Assembly (NCBI GenBank): GCA_014529385.2
Contig: CM043959.1
Coordinates: 47,679,928-47,743,927, forward strand
Length of the DNA: 64,000 bases
From: Adiantum capillus-veneris
Taxonomy: Eukaryota > Streptophyta > Polypodiopsida > Polypodiales > Pteridaceae
Reading direction: 5' to 3'
Under the pieces are notes generated by a model. The model worked only from the letters and a program-made list of their open reading frames with translations. It was not told the origin of the DNA and ran no database searches. Shown here one piece after another: positions 1 through 10,828 of this stretch (within the stretch, counting starts at the first letter, position 1; each line of letters opens with the position of its first letter). A program made the position numbers and the translations under genes.

Positions 1-201
1 GCATAAGCTAAAAAAAACCCTTTGATTATAAAGGGAAAAAGGAATGGTGGCTAGAGATAAAACAAGGTGAGATTTCAGGATGGCTTTCCAATAGGAAATC
101 AAGATAAGATGAAAATACACACAAAATATTGATAGCTGTTTTTCGGCTCTCCGTAATTGCCATAGTGAGTTAACCCACCCTACCAAAATCATCCAAACAC
201 T
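1..201. other. Flank of Copia-1, no gene seen
   Basis: AT-rich sequence with no convincing reading frame. Its last five bases, ACACT, are the left copy of the target-site duplication of the adjacent Copia-1 element. Confidence 0.6.
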
Positions 202-428
202 TGTTACCATATACATGTGGTAGTGATGTGTGTGAATACACTAGGACCGCCGGGGCATTTTTTCCCTCTTTAGGAGGTTTTTTCCCCCGTGCATTGAATA
301 TACGCCCATCACTCTAGGGCTATCTATCTTTCCATTGCACACTAAGTAACACACTCTCTATTGTGTGCCTTGAGCTTCCTTCGTCTTCTCCAAGCTGTGT
401 GTGTTTCTCTGCAACCCTAATTCCAACA
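202..428 (+). repeat. Copia-1 5' LTR
   Basis: 227 bp, TG...CA termini. The promoter and transcription start should lie here. Where the 3' LTR reads TGTATATACGCC, this copy reads TGAATATACGCC, so the TATATA-like core differs by one base. Confidence 0.96.
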
Positions 429-430
429 AT

Positions 431-442
431 TGGTATCAGAGC
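431..442 (+). other. Copia-1 primer-binding site (tRNA-iMet)
   Basis: TGGTATCAGAGC, two bases after the 5' LTR. This is the standard plant copia site complementary to the 3' end of initiator methionine tRNA, used to prime minus-strand cDNA. Confidence 0.95.
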
Positions 443-754
443 AGGTCACGTCCTCCCGGGCTTAGTCGCCAGCTGCTCCAGCACACGCCTGCTCACTTTC
501 TCCGATTTCAGTGAGCTTTGGCAAGCGTTCGCAGGTCGACAAATATTTTGATTTGGGCTCATTTCGGCCTCCGTTTCCACTACGGGCAGTACTGCACAGG
601 TTATTTCGTCATTTTGTGCAGATTTTCTGTCAGTGCCGTTTTCTGCATAACAGGTGCCTTATAGTCTTCTACGGTTTGTGCTATATAACACAAGTTGTTC
701 CCGCTCCATTTCTCCTATTTTCGGGCAGTTTTCACATCAGGTGCAACATTTACC

Positions 755-3700
755 ATGGCTGACAACAACAACACAGATGTGTTCAAGATGTTTGCTGCTG
801 AGGACAGGTTGGATGGGGACAACTACCCTATGTGGGCTTATATGATGCAACACGTTCTTGTGTCAAAAGGTGTCTGGAACATTGTGCAGGGCATTGATGT
901 ACGTCCTGGTTCTGAAGATGTAGGCGATATTGAGGATGTTGCAGGTCTTGCTGCAAGGATTGCAGCTGTTAGAGTTGTTTTGCCTACAGCAGAACAAGCT
1001 CGTTGGGATGTTAAGGATGCGCAGGCTCATGCATTGATTGCGTTGTCTGTGAAGCGCACCATTATTCCTCACATCCGTTCAGCAAAATCTGCAAAACAGG
1101 CTTGGGATATTCTAGCAGGTCTTTATGCAAGCCGCAATGAGGCTAAAATTGCTTTGCTGCGTAAAGAGCTAGAGTCGAAGATTATGCATGAGGAAGATGA
1201 TATGGACACTTTCCTTGCTAGTGTCAAGGATATCAATGAGCAACTCATTTCTGCAGGTGAAGTCATTTCTGACAGTTCCCTTGTGCAGACTGTTCTTGAT
1301 GCCTTACCAGATTCCTACCAGACTTTTGCTAGTACTTGGAGACTGATGACCCAAGGAAATCCTGAAGTTGTCAAGTTTGATGCATTATGCACATTGCTGT
1401 TGCAAGAGTCACTTTCTAGAAAAAACAGGACTAGGCAGCGTGCAGTTGAACAGGCTTTTATTGCTTCTCAAAGAAAGGGTGGTAACAGTAATGCAGCCAC
1501 TTCTTATGGTTCTGCTGCGAGTGGCAAAAATTCTGTTCCTAATGCTTCTGCTGGCAGCACTTCGTCTGGCAATTCTGGTGATAAGGGCAAAAAGAAGATG
1601 CGTTGCCATTATTGTAAAGCCAATGATCACTTGATCAAGTCGTGTCCTAAGTTGAAGGCCAAAGAGGCTAAGAAGAAAGAGGGTGGTTCCATTGCAAATG
1701 CTGGTTCCACTACAAATGCAGCCATTGTTGAGTCTTCTGTGAAAGGAGATTGTGATGCTGATGTTGATGCAGAATGGGCTTTTAGCACAGAGTGCACTTA
1801 CAATCCTGCTGTCCATGATGCATGCTTGTCAGTTGCTGCAGATTCACATGTGTGGTATTTCGACAGTGGTGCTACAAAGCACATTACCTCACATCGTGAA
1901 TTGTTTACCTCTCTCGAGTCTGTCCCTCATGGGAATTCAGTCACTTGTGCCAACAACGCCTCTTATCCAGTTCAGGGAGTTGGAAAGATTGTGCTCACTG
2001 CTGCTAATGGCAGTTCCTTCACACTTGTTGATGCACTTTATGTACCTGGGATCAAGAAGAATCTCTTGTCTGTATCCGCACTTGCTAGACTTGGACTTGT
2101 AGTCAAATTTGTGGATGACAGATGTACAGTTCATGATCTCAGTTTTGGTGATGAAATTGTTGCATCTGGGCTTTTGTGCCGTGGGCTGTATAAGCTCACT
2201 TTGTATGACAAGTGTGGACAAAATTTTGCAAATGCTGTTGTAGATTCAAGGGCTATTTCAGATGCAAAACTTTGGCATGCACGTTTTGGTCATCTGAATT
2301 TTGCCAGTTTGCTGCGTTTGCAGAAATCTGATATGGTTGCTTCTTTGCCGCCTCTTGAAGCACCTATCAAACATGTTTGTGAAGGCTGTATTCTGGGTAA
2401 AATGCAGCGTTCTAAGTTTCCAAAGGATGGTTCAGTTAGGGCCACATGCAGGTTGCAGCTTGTGCATAGTGACGTTTGTGGGCCCATGCAAACTCCGTCC
2501 TTGGGCAATTACCTGTACTTCGTGACTTTCATTGATGATTACTCCAGGCATGCGTGGGTATTTCCGCTTAAAGCGAAGTCCGAAGTTTTTATGTGCTTCA
2601 AACAATTTTTGGCTATGGCTGAAAATGTCTCAAAATGTACTATGGGCACCCTCCGTTCCGATCGAGGGGGGGAGTATATGTCTCATGAATTTAATGCATT
2701 TCTGGCTAGTCGTGGGATAAAACACCAATGTACAGTGCCTTATACACCTCAGCAAAATGGTGTTGCTGAGAGGAAAAACAGGTCACTAACGGAAATGGCA
2801 CGATGTATGGTCAAAAGTCAAGCTTTGCCGCATTCTTTTTGGCTTGAGGCCATCATGTGTGCCACTTATGTACTTAACAGGTGTCCTACGAAAGCTTTGC
2901 AGTCTATTACTCCATATGAAGCATGGCATGATAGAAAACCTTCTATTGAGCTCATGCGTGTTTTTGGCTGTTTGGCATATGCTTTGGTGCCACAAGTGCA
3001 GCGCAGAAAATTGGATGATAAGGCTGTCAAATGTATTTTTGTTGGTTATAGTGCTGAAAGCAAAGGTTACAGGTTGTATCATTCGCAAACAAAACGTATT
3101 TTGGTTTCACGGGATGTAGTGTTTGTGGAAGATTCTGTTCAACCCTTGCTGTCATGTACTAGAGACAGTAATGTAAGCTCACAGGACATTTATGACACTT
3201 TGTTGCCTCTTTTCAGTGGTGGAAATACGAATGTAAGTTCCAATGAGGCAAATGTACAGCCTATGGGGGTTTTTGAAAATGTTTTAGAACAGCCTATTAC
3301 TGATGCAGATGTACATGATGTACTTGATGAGGAAAGGGCTGAAAATGAGCAGGCTAGAGGTATGCCAAAATGGCTGGTGCACACTTTGCGTGACAGTAAA
3401 TTGGATGCACCTTTATCTAGTCGTACTCGTTCAGGCTCTCGCCATGCATCTTATGCATCAAATTGTTATGCTTTGGCTGTGTCTAGTTTACATGATGTTG
3501 AGGAGCCTCTGTCTTTTGATGAAGCACAGAATTCAAAAAATTGGATTGCTGCCATGAAATCAGAATATGATGCACTTATAGAGAATGACACATGGACTTT
3601 ATGTGATTTGCCTCCTGGCAAAAAGGCCATTGGTACCAAGTGGGTTTACAAGTTGAAACGCAAGCCGGATGGTGAGATCGATCGCCATAAGGCTCGACTT

Positions 3701-5041
3701 GTTGCAAAGGGTTATGCACAACAAAAAGGCATAGATTATGAAGAGACTTTTGCTCCCACTTGTCGTATGACTACTGTGCGTTTTCTATGTGCATTGGCAG
3801 CTCATTTTGGTTGGGATGTACATCAATCAGACATTGTTACTGCTTTCTTGAATGGTGACATATTTGAGGAAGTTTATGTAAAGCAGCCTCGCGGTTTTGT
3901 CATAAAAGGACAAGAGGACAAAGTGTGCAAATGTAAGAAGGCTTTGTATGGGTTGAAGCAATCTCCTCGTGCTTGGTATGAGAAAGCTGACACTCATTTG
4001 GTTAAACGAGGCTTTCGTAACAGTCCAACAGAAAGCACATTGTATGTAAAGCGTGAGGATGATGTATTTCTCATTGTGGTTCTTTATGTTGATGATTTGC
4101 TGATCACTGGACCAAATGAGAGACATATTGCTGAATTTAAGGCTGATTTGAATGCTACTTTCAAGATGAAAGATTTGGGGCTGTTGCATCATTACTTGGG
4201 TATACAGTTTAAGCAGTGTGATGGTGGTATTGCCTTGTGTCAGAAAAGTTACATAGAGACATTGCTATGTAAGTTTGGACTTGAGGATTGCAAACCTATT
4301 GCCACTCCCATGGAAACAGGTTTGAAGTTGAGTCTACATGATGCTGGCGATCCTGCTGATGTCACTCTTTACCAAACTGCTGTTGGCTGCCTCATTTATG
4401 TATGCAACACGAGGCCAGATATTCAGTTTGCAGTCTCGCAGGTCAGCAGATTTATGCATAGCCCAGGGTCTAAGCATTGGCAGGCTGTCAAGAGGATTTT
4501 CCGCTACCTTAGTGGCACTTTACATCTTGGCTTGTTTTATCCCAAGGGGGGATCATTGCCGCCAGACTTACATGCTTTTTCGGACTCAGATTGGGCTGGT
4601 TGTTTTGACACGCGAGTGTCCACAAGTGGTTTTTGTTTCATGCTTGGCAGTTCATGTATATCATGGTTGAGCAAGAAGCAACCTACTGTGGCCACTTCGA
4701 GTTGTGAGGCTGAGTACAGGGCAGTCTTCACAGCTACGGTTGAGTGTGTATGGCTCAGACGCCTTATGGCTGACTTGGGTGTTGGACAGGACACTGCCAA
4801 CACTATCTACACTGACAGTCAGAGCGCATTGGCAGTTGCGAGGAACCCAGTTTTTCATGCTCGCACAAAGCACATTGAGGTGCATTACCACTATGTCAGG
4901 GAGAGGCTCTCAGCAGGAGAGATCAGCTTGGCTTATGTGCCAACACAGGACAACCTTGCAGATCTTTTCACAAAGGCATTGTCTCGTGAGAAGCTTGAAG
5001 CTTTCCACAAAGCTTTGGGCTTACTCCCCTTTGTGGACTGA
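755..5041 (+). CDS. Copia-1 Gag-Pol polyprotein, intact
   Basis: A single frame of 1,428 codons encodes the whole retrotransposition machinery. I chose ATG 755 (context ACCATGG, followed by MADNNNTD) because the frame upstream has no ATG. Gag has a UBN2-type region (about residues 80-220) and one CCHC zinc knuckle (C284, C287, H292, C297). The aspartic protease motif FDSGAT has its Asp at 370. Integrase has the HHCC region from about 506 and the catalytic triad D573, D636, E672 (D-D-35-E). Reverse transcriptase begins near 930, with motif A Asp at 1026 and YVDD at 1111-1114. RNase H begins near 1275 (SDSDWAG). Gag and Pol are fused in frame, as is usual for plant copia, so processing depends on the protease. 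No stop, frameshift or missing key residue was seen. The element makes virus-like particles in the cytoplasm and integrates in the nucleus (family knowledge). Confidence 0.97.
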   Translation: MADNNNTDVFKMFAAEDRLDGDNYPMWAYMMQHVLVSKGVWNIVQGIDVRPGSEDVGDIEDVAGLAARIAAVRVVLPTAEQARWDVKDAQAHALIALSVKRTIIPHIRSAKSAKQAWDILAGLYASRNEAKIALLRKELESKIMHEEDDMDTFLASVKDINEQLISAGEVISDSSLVQTVLDALPDSYQTFASTWRLMTQGNPEVVKFDALCTLLLQESLSRKNRTRQRAVEQAFIASQRKGGNSNAATSYGSAASGKNSVPNASAGSTSSGNSGDKGKKKMRCHYCKANDHLIKSCPKLKAKEAKKKEGGSIANAGSTTNAAIVESSVKGDCDADVDAEWAFSTECTYNPAVHDACLSVAADSHVWYFDSGATKHITSHRELFTSLESVPHGNSVTCANNASYPVQGVGKIVLTAANGSSFTLVDALYVPGIKKNLLSVSALARLGLVVKFVDDRCTVHDLSFGDEIVASGLLCRGLYKLTLYDKCGQNFANAVVDSRAISDAKLWHARFGHLNFASLLRLQKSDMVASLPPLEAPIKHVCEGCILGKMQRSKFPKDGSVRATCRLQLVHSDVCGPMQTPSLGNYLYFVTFIDDYSRHAWVFPLKAKSEVFMCFKQFLAMAENVSKCTMGTLRSDRGGEYMSHEFNAFLASRGIKHQCTVPYTPQQNGVAERKNRSLTEMARCMVKSQALPHSFWLEAIMCATYVLNRCPTKALQSITPYEAWHDRKPSIELMRVFGCLAYALVPQVQRRKLDDKAVKCIFVGYSAESKGYRLYHSQTKRILVSRDVVFVEDSVQPLLSCTRDSNVSSQDIYDTLLPLFSGGNTNVSSNEANVQPMGVFENVLEQPITDADVHDVLDEERAENEQARGMPKWLVHTLRDSKLDAPLSSRTRSGSRHASYASNCYALAVSSLHDVEEPLSFDEAQNSKNWIAAMKSEYDALIENDTWTLCDLPPGKKAIGTKWVYKLKRKPDGEIDRHKARLVAKGYAQQKGIDYEETFAPTCRMTTVRFLCALAAHFGWDVHQSDIVTAFLNGDIFEEVYVKQPRGFVIKGQEDKVCKCKKALYGLKQSPRAWYEKADTHLVKRGFRNSPTESTLYVKREDDVFLIVVLYVDDLLITGPNERHIAEFKADLNATFKMKDLGLLHHYLGIQFKQCDGGIALCQKSYIETLLCKFGLEDCKPIATPMETGLKLSLHDAGDPADVTLYQTAVGCLIYVCNTRPDIQFAVSQVSRFMHSPGSKHWQAVKRIFRYLSGTLHLGLFYPKGGSLPPDLHAFSDSDWAGCFDTRVSTSGFCFMLGSSCISWLSKKQPTVATSSCEAEYRAVFTATVECVWLRRLMADLGVGQDTANTIYTDSQSALAVARNPVFHARTKHIEVHYHYVRERLSAGEISLAYVPTQDNLADLFTKALSREKLEAFHKALGLLPFVD

Positions 5042-5106
5042 TCTTGTCCTCAGGGCATGGCACTTCCCTTTACTCATGTGCCAGCTCTCGTTCACCGCAT
5101 CACTCC

Positions 5107-5115
5107 AGGGGGGAA
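5107..5115 (+). other. Copia-1 polypurine tract
   Basis: AGGGGGGAA directly abuts the 3' LTR (TGTTACC). It is the expected plus-strand DNA primer site. Confidence 0.9.
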
Positions 5116-5336
5116 TGTTACCATAAGGTAGTGATGTGTGTGAACAGACTAGGACCGCCGGGGCATTTTTTCCCTCTTTAGGAGGTTTTTTCCCCCGTGC
5201 ATTGTATATACGCCCATCACTCTAGGGCTATCTATCTTTCCATTGCACACTAAGTAACACACTCTCTATTGTGTGCCTTGAGCTTCATTCGTCTTCTCCA
5301 AGCTGTGTGTGTTTCTCTGCAACCCTAATTCCAACA
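5116..5336 (+). repeat. Copia-1 3' LTR
   Basis: 221 bp, nearly identical to the 5' LTR. It lacks about 6 bp near its left end (CCATAAGGTAG against CCATATACATGTGGTAG). Confidence 0.96.
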
Positions 5337-5341
5337 ACACT

Positions 5342-8040
5342 GTGGCTATCCCTACCATTTCACTGTATATAGGTGTGTGTGAGTTAGGGGACTTTTCCCA
5401 TATCTTCTTAAAAACCCTTAATTAGCTAGTCACTGGGCTAGTTGAGCCAAAAAAATAAAAAAAATAAAAAAATATAAGTATATTATGGCCCATTTGTGTA
5501 TAAATATTTCATTGTATATAGGGCCTAAATAAAAGGATTTTTCATAATTATTTTGGTATTTATTTCTACCTATGGTGTGTTATTTATGCTATGTACATTG
5601 ACTCACCATTACCATATTTTTTCTTACCATTTTGCATACTCTTTATTCCATATAAAAATAATTTCATGCAAGCTTCTCTTATTTTTGGTGTAACTCCATC
5701 CTAACAAAAATCCAAAAAAACTAGTTCTATTTATGTGTATATTTTTTCACTATTGTGATTTTTTCCTTCCTACATCTATTCTTTATTACTCTCATAAATT
5801 AGACCACCAAAAATATTCATCTTTTTATGGTATACTTATAATGAGAGAGATTTATTTTGACCCCTTTATATTTTTTCCACCTATATTATTTATATTTGAC
5901 ATGTACATATTTTTTAGACCCCTCAATATTTGATTTTCTTAATTGTACTATTCATTTATATCATGATCTCAACAATATCTTCAATTATAGACCTACCAAA
6001 TAAGGTCAAGGGTATGTGGAATACATGCATGCACCATGGGGAGCTCACTCTTGGAGGTATTCAAAAGAATCAAAGAAAGACCTCACAAGGACAGACCTCA
6101 CAAGGACTTTGTGCAGTGGAAAAAACAGTCGGTTTTGCTGAATTTTTAAAGATCACATACTCCCCGAATTTGAAAAGTTGATACAAACAAAAGTTATAGA
6201 TCGTGAGCTGAACTTTCACCTCAACTTTTTTCATATTTTTTTGAGCTACGAGCTGTGAGCTATGATTTTATTGGTGGACCCCAGTTTGCCCATGCTATGC
6301 AGCCACACTCCCTCTTCCACTTTATCATTTTCCTCTTTCACACACACTCCTCCCTCTCCTTTCCACTCCCAAACCTACAGCTCCCATGTCTTAATTCACC
6401 CTTTTCACCATTGCCACATCTCTCACACCTCCATAGCCTTCATCCTCCATTTCTACACCCTATGTGTCCCCCTTTCTCTCTACATATATGTCCATATTAT
6501 CATACTCTCTTCAGCTTTGTAAAGAACTTCAAAAAATCAGCAAAAATCCAAGGATAACCTCTACAAATGAAGGCTTTATCATGAATTTTCCAAGGTTTGA
6601 AATAACATAGCTTCATCGACATGCGCTGCTTCGCCATGCTGACTGCTTCTTCTACCGGTGATGTAAAGAGGTGAATGTCAACTTCTCCAAGCTTCAACCT
6701 CTCTTTACAAGCTCATCCCTTCTCTAACTTTTCTCATCATATATCTCACCATTTGGTGAATGATTTTGTAAATATTTTTTAGTGATAATTACTAACTACT
6801 AACCACTAACCTTATTGTAAAATGCACCCTCTACTAGAGTAGGCACTCCCAAATTATTCACTCAATCCTCTCTCCTTTCATCCTCAATAATTCTCTTCCC
6901 TTGAGCCCACATCCATGTGACTCAAAGGACAAGAGAGACCCACCCTCATTAAAAAAAATAAAAATATGCATAATCTTTTATTCCTTCAAATAAACTTGAT
7001 TAGGCCTAATCTTAATCGGGGCTTCTAAAACTTATAAATAGAGCCCTTCTCTCCCTTGTAAATCATCACATGATCACACTACACCACACCATTCTCAACA
7101 CATAACACACCACTCTTCAAGCCTAGTTGTGTAGAGTGTGTGCATTGTGAGTGCTCTTTTCCATCACTACACATAGGTGCATGGAGAAGCTTGAAGTTAG
7201 TTATGCCATCTAGAGGAGTGGAGTGATACTATACTCTGCAATCACACTTGTAGCCTACTCTTGTCCATAAATAAGATTCATAGTTTTGGGTGCAATTGTA
7301 TGTTGCAACTACGACTCTTCTCTCCAAATTGACTTGATAAGTTGGCTCATCAGGTGGTTGAAGGTATATTGTCCTTGAAGTTTGTTGTGCCATTTCATGT
7401 TTGGTGGTTTGAGGGCTTGTTGAATTGTTTGCCTAAAAGGTAAATTGTAAGAGGGTGCTCAGTGAGAGGGCTCCTGTGACCCTAAGACAATTTGTGTATT
7501 GGCAACAAGGTCAAGTTTTGTGTTGTCTCCCTATTTCTCATCAAGCTTTGTGTGCATCTAGTCTTTAAGGCTAAGACTGAGTTGCTCAAGTTGATTTGTG
7601 CTCTTTACCTCTCTCTGGCGTGGTGAATGTTTGTGTTTCGTGTGTGTGGCTATCTTGCATTCCCCTCTCTTTGTGCGTTTGAGTACAAGGAGATATCACG
7701 TGCATCCTAGTTCGCATCTACAACTAGATGGTGCCCCTTTTCTTGTTTGGTTTCTGGCTGTGGGTTGTTGTTGTCTCTGATTGTGCTTGCCCCAGCCCCA
7801 ATTGAGCAGCACGGGAGCCTCGAAGGGTGTTTAGAGGCCGCTCTGCTTGTTGCCCGCCCCGGACCGCCTCAATATTTAAATTAGTATTTGTATTTTGGCT
7901 TTATAAAAAACACAATCAAGTAATGAACAAGCATAATTCAAAAAGAGAAAGAAAAACAAAAGGTGACTGAATCAAAAACATTTGAAAACAAGAAAAGTCA
8001 AGAATGTGAGGTTGTGAAATGAAATATGAAATTAAAAAAA
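5342..8040. other. AT-rich noncoding stretch
   Basis: Contains short A/T runs, C/T-rich stretches around 6300-6500 and no frame with recognisable homology. The open frames near 6255-6557 are low-complexity pyrimidine translation. A promoter-like patch (6990-7075) lies inside; the rest holds nothing I can support. Confidence 0.5.
6990..7075 (+). promoter_or_regulatory. Promoter-like patch with TATA box, possibly a decayed LTR
   Basis: A consensus TATAAATA at 7033-7040 is followed by a C/T-rich stretch and a C/A-rich leader rich in CACCACAC motifs. That arrangement is common in plant LTR and gene promoters. No downstream coding frame or LTR partner was found, so this may be an orphaned LTR fragment. 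Confidence 0.3.
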
Positions 8041-8061
8041 CATCATCAATAAATAAATATA

Positions 8062-8238
8062 TATGTGTGTGTGTGAATATAAATATATATATATGTGTGT
8101 GTGTGTGTGTATGTATCTATAGAATTTATTAAATATAAATATATGTGTGTGTGTGTGTGTATGTATCTATATATGTGTGTGTATGTGTGTGTGTGGGTGT
8201 GTGTATGTGTGTGTTTGGGTGTGTGTATGTATCTATAG
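8062..8238. repeat. Compound (GT)n/(AT)n microsatellite
   Basis: Blocks of GT dinucleotides are interrupted by repeated ATGTATCTATA segments, and a GTATCTATAGAATTTATTA unit recurs about 120 bp apart. This suggests local duplication of a microsatellite. Confidence 0.85.
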
Positions 8239-8331
8239 AATTTATTAGAATTATCCAAGGTTAATGCAAGAGAAGTAAAGACATGTCACATGTGAAATGA
8301 AAGGTGAGATCCATTTATTATTTTAGAAATG

Positions 8332-8538
8332 AAGATAAGTCTCCATCATCACACTGAAAAAATTTAAGATAACTCTCCATCATCACACTTAAAATAACAT
8401 TTAAGATTAGTCTCCATCATTGAAAACAATAATTAAGATAACTCTCCATCATCACACTTAAAATAACATTTAAGATAAGTCTCTATCATCACACTGAAAA
8501 AATTTAAGATAAGTCTCCATCATGGCACTGAAAACATT
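8332..8538. repeat. Minisatellite, six 33-37 bp units
   Basis: Six tandem copies of a unit starting AAGATAAGTCTCCATCATCA, with two alternating length variants (ending in GAAAAAATTT or AAAATAACATTT). No coding potential. Confidence 0.9.
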
Positions 8539-8994
8539 GAAAGTATGCTAACCCAAATCAACACTAAGGCTTCTTTTAGAGTGCCAAAAAGGGAGGAAAG
8601 GCCCAATACTTAAGGGGAGGAAACAAAAAGGAGACTTGTGAAGTTACAACAGGGCAGGTGTGTTTGCGCAATCTTTTTTTCTTTTGTTTATGGCAGAATC
8701 TCAGGAGATGCCTTCGGCTTGAGAGAAACAAAAGTGATGCCTTTTACTCTTTGCTATTAGTTAAGAGAAGGTAAAAGAGTGTAGGTTTGCATGGGCACGG
8801 ACGTGGATGAGATAGAGAGAGGGAAAGAGATAAATTTTCTCTGTCTTTAAAGGAAAAGCAGCAAATGTTTTTCGAAATGTGTCTCAACTTAATATCGTGC
8901 CATTTTCACTTTCAAAAATGCCAATAGAGGGAAAGGGCACTAGAGTGCTACGTTAGCTGCATTCAGATTGAATTGAGATCGAACAAAATATTGG

Positions 8995-8999
<5 letters not shown>

Positions 9000-9037
<38 letters not shown>
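9000..9037. repeat. (GA)n microsatellite
   Basis: About 19 GA units. The following 140 bp contains two diverged copies of GGATACCGATCGTNGTG (about 9079 and 9128). Confidence 0.95.
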
Positions 9038-9042
<5 letters not shown>

Positions 9043-9389
9043 CATGAAAGTGTGTTAGATTTTTCTACCTGAGAGTGTTTGGGATACCGATCGTTGTGGT
9101 TCACCGATGTACCTCCGCATAAATTGGATACCGATCGTAGTGTTTCAGAGGGGTACCTCGCCAAAAACCACAAGGAGTGTTAGAGTTTTGTGAACCTCAA
9201 TGTTCATGATCATACAAGATGTCAATGTTATTAATTTTTTGTTGTTCCATTTTTATGTTTTTAAAAAAAGAAAACATACAAGTCTCCTTGCATGGGGAAG
9301 TTTGCACAGTCCTCCCCAATTTTTATAATAGGAGGGAACGTGTCATTTCCACGGCAACGTTCAAATTTCAAGGTGTTCATTAAATGCGT

Positions 9390-10828
9390 TCTCAGGGAAT
9401 TCTCATTGTAATCCCAATGAGCGCTTCAATAATAACCAATTGCTCGATAGATTCATTAGGGGACTACGACATGAGGATATCTACAATGGCCTACTCCTTA
9501 AAGGAATCACCACTGGGAAAGCAGTCACCACCAATGTGATCCAATTGGAGGACAATTTAATGAATCGAGGAGAAAGAGTGTCTCTTTAGCCTAAATCTAC
9601 TAGCTCGCATGCATCGGGACATGAGCCAATGACCATAAAAATCCTATTGCTAAAGAGCCAAAGATATTGGAGATGACTTTAGTAGATCCCACCAAGGCAA
9701 TTCAAGAAAGTCCTAAGTCCTAGAGACAATCATGCTCCACAAAACAATCATATGTATCCAAGAAGGGAGCAACAATGGTGCTCAGTTTGCTATTGCCCAC
9801 ATAGTACCAGTGAATTCCCTATGTTTAGAGTAAAATTCAATGGGAATTGCAATGTATGTGGTAAGTATGGTCATCAATCCAAGGATTGCATAGTATTTAA
9901 ACACACGATGGCCACTAGACGAACCTTAGCATGGACAGACACACCTTGAGTGCTTGCATTGATGTCGGCCCCACCTCTAAACAACCGTCACAAGACATGG
10001 TCCCGAGGGCCCAAAATGTTGTTCAAACAACACCCTTACCACCTCCAGTGCTAGGACCGCAACCCCCACATCCGAGAATCGCTTCTGTGAGGAGTCAAGT
10101 TAGTTTTGAGTCGTCTATTGCTTGTTTGGAAGGTTGTGAGCAAGATATAGACCCTAATATTCCCTATCAAATTTCCCTAATATTTACCACCTCCAGTGCT
10201 AGGACCGCAACCGCCACATCTGAGAATCACGTATGTGAATCAAGTGGATTGTGAGTCGTCTATTGCTTGTTTGGAAGGCTGTGAGGAAGATATGGACCCT
10301 AATATTTTCTATACAATTGATGCACTTGAAGAAAGTCCACAATACTACATGGAGGACTATTGGGGACAAGTCAAACCTGTCTATCAAGCAGCTTCTCTTG
10401 GAGGCCAAAATATCAATTTCACTTCTAAGATACCACCTCTTCAATGATATGAGTGTGGAGGTCCACATCCTGTAGCCGAATTTCCTATTAGATTACAAAA
10501 AAATGCCACACTAATACAAACCAAACAAGCGAGCACAACTACAATGCCAATACTCATGTGTAATCAACATGGCATAGAGCATTTGATTGCCCAATGTCCT
10601 AATAATCCAAATGCGCCAAAGATCAGGCCATTGAACCTAATTGAGGTTATCGAGGAGCCATTACAAAGTACTCATGTGGTACCAGTAAATGTACTCACAC
10701 GATCAATGCTCCAAAACCAAAATTATATTCTTGAAGAAAGAGACATAGCATCAATTTCCCAATCTCAAAAGAACAAGAAAACACGAAGGAAGAGATCACA
10801 AAAAGCAGTGAAGTCAGACCCAAGTTAG
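9390..10828 (+). pseudogene. Gypsy Gag remnant with zinc knuckles
   Basis: The beginning (9410-9590) reads as Gag (LLDRFIRGLRHEDIYNG). A canonical knuckle, CNVCGKYGHQSKDC, follows near 9850. Degenerate Cys/His clusters occur near 9780 (CSVCYCPHSTSEFP), 10450 (CGGPHPVAEFP) and 10555. The frame is broken several times, partly by an internal 148-bp tandem duplication at 10039-10315 that shifts frame. It would have packaged element RNA. Confidence 0.75.

Larger units (their letters stand above)
202..5336 (+). mobile_element. Copia-1: complete Ty1/copia LTR retrotransposon
   Basis: Complete 5.1-kb element. LTRs lie at 202-428 and 5116-5336, both starting TGTTACCAT and ending CCAACA. A primer-binding site follows the left LTR, a purine tract precedes the right LTR, and one uninterrupted gag-pol frame lies between. 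The element is flanked by the perfect 5-bp duplication ACACT (197-201 and 5337-5341), so both ends are exact. The LTRs differ by about five substitutions and one short indel over some 220 bp, indicating a fairly recent insertion. Domain order protease, integrase, reverse transcriptase, RNase H is diagnostic of copia. It is probably autonomous, since every catalytic residue I checked is present. Confidence 0.97.

Noticed and set aside
431-442. Met-tRNA-like motifs as tRNA genes
   Set aside because: They are 10-12 base retrotransposon primer sites next to LTR ends, not full tRNA genes.
6255-6557. Two overlapping + strand frames in C/T-rich DNA
   Set aside because: Low-complexity Ser/Phe/Pro/His translation with no motif; different frames give equally plausible peptides.
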